Shown: positions 5,494 through 6,001 of the stretch, piece by piece | How positions within the stretch are numbered: the first letter of the stretch is position 1 | How the letters are laid out: each line of letters begins with the position of its first letter | Origin: JAADHY01 sp964428935 | GTDB taxonomy: Bacteria > Planctomycetota > Planctomycetia > Planctomycetales > Planctomycetaceae | Assembly: GCA_964428935.1 (NCBI GenBank) | Contig: CAYSAG010000319.1 | Coordinates: 1-6,001, forward strand | Direction: 5' to 3' | Length of the DNA stretch: 6,001 nt | Translations under genes and position numbers: made by a program | The notes under the pieces: generated by a model | What the model was told of the DNA's origin: nothing | What the model saw: only the letters and a program-made list of their open reading frames with translations | Databases searched by the model: none

Positions 5494-6001
5494 CGGACGA
5501 GCTCAAAACAAACGGAAAAAGAAAGCGCGTTCTGGTCGTCGCTTACGGGTTTCCGCCCGTTGGCGGAGCCGGTGTGCAGCGAGCGACCAAGTTCGTCAAG
5601 TGGCTTTCCGACTTCGGCTGGGAACCGACGGTGCTCACCGTGGCCAACCCGTCCGTACCCGTGCTGGACCACACGCTGGAGCTGGACGTGCCGCCCACGG
5701 TGACGGTGCTGCGAGCTCGCACGCTCGAACCCAGCTACGCGCTCAAGAGCCGGGTGTCGGGCGGCGACGAGCCGAGTGGGCCGAGCGGCCGCAGGCTGCC
5801 CCGGTTGGCCAGGCGGGCGTTGCGCCGAGCCGTCAACTGGCTGCTGCAGCCCGACCCGCAAGTCCTGTGGTACCCGGCCGCCGTTCGACGCGGAAAGGAG
5901 GCCCTGCAGCGAGTGAAACACGACGCCATTTTCGTCACGGCTCCCCCGTTCTCTTCCTTTCTGGTCGGCGTCCGGCTGGCCCGTTTTTCGGGACTGCCGT
6001 T
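5490..6001 (+). CDS. Glycosyltransferase, N-terminal part (truncated by window edge)
   Basis: The first 170 codons of a gene that runs off the right edge without a stop. After a short Lys-rich lead (MTDELKTNGKRKR) comes the strand VLVVAYGFPPVGGAGVQR, whose GGAG loop is the N-terminal nucleotide/phosphate-region loop of GT-B enzymes. TKFVKWLSDFGWEPTVLTV follows, then WLLQPDPQVLWYPAAVRRG and DAIFVTAPPFSSFLVG. This order matches the acceptor-binding half of family 4 glycosyltransferases of the type frequent in planctomycete exopolysaccharide loci. The donor domain with EX7E lies outside the window, so catalytic competence cannot be checked. The start overlaps the previous stop (ATGA) and has a good GGAG ribosome binding site, so it is coupled to the upstream glycosyltransferase. 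The only isoleucine seen is in DAIFV. Confidence 0.87.
   Translation, partial: MTDELKTNGKRKRVLVVAYGFPPVGGAGVQRATKFVKWLSDFGWEPTVLTVANPSVPVLDHTLELDVPPTVTVLRARTLEPSYALKSRVSGGDEPSGPSGRRLPRLARRALRRAVNWLLQPDPQVLWYPAAVRRGKEALQRVKHDAIFVTAPPFSSFLVGVRLARFSGLP

Noticed and set aside
1..6001. CRISPR, tRNA, rRNA, insertion sequence, toxin-antitoxin or defence genes.
   Set aside because: No direct-repeat array, cloverleaf, transposase or nuclease motif was found; every gene fits sugar metabolism and glycan assembly.

Overview
The window is a fragment of a surface or extracellular polysaccharide (glycoconjugate) biosynthesis locus from a GC-rich bacterium (about two thirds G+C, judged from sampled lines). 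All genes lie on the + strand. The style of the glycosyltransferases, in particular the FPPVGGAGVQR opening of the last gene and the GGSD-containing GT4 before it, resembles proteins I associate with Planctomycetota. That assignment is inference from motif style, not proof. No RNA gene, CRISPR array, insertion sequence or phage gene is visible.

Layout: 1-161 is the left edge, where the reading frame of the first gene stays open to the window boundary. 162-1406 is a GT-B fold glycosyltransferase (GT4 type). 1475-2698 is a Gfo/Idh/MocA sugar oxidoreductase. 2699-2929 is a 231-bp spacer with a small GC hairpin. 2930-3922 is an extended-SDR NAD(P)-dependent sugar epimerase/dehydratase. 3919-5493 is a second GT4 enzyme with an internal low-complexity insert and a tail of about 110 residues. 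5490-6001 is the N-terminal part of a third glycosyltransferase, cut by the window edge. The last three genes are joined by ATGA start/stop overlaps and should be translated from one message. The first two are separated by only 68 bp and probably belong to the same unit.

How they may work together (inference): the oxidoreductase and the epimerase modify a nucleotide-activated sugar, and the glycosyltransferases add sugars one after another to a lipid-linked or protein-linked glycan. No polymerase, flippase or export gene is inside the window, so the final product cannot be named.

Nothing here looks like a wholly new system. The most unusual property is compositional. ApT occurs only 39 times in 6 kb, TpA is similarly scarce by my count, ATA and TAT are entirely absent, and both intergenic spacers contain no ApT or TpA at all. 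With this goes a split codon preference: Asp/Asn/His/Tyr codons almost always end in C, while Ile is almost always ATT. A second theme is that low-complexity segments are attached to otherwise standard enzymes, and several of these contain short GC-rich inverted repeats.
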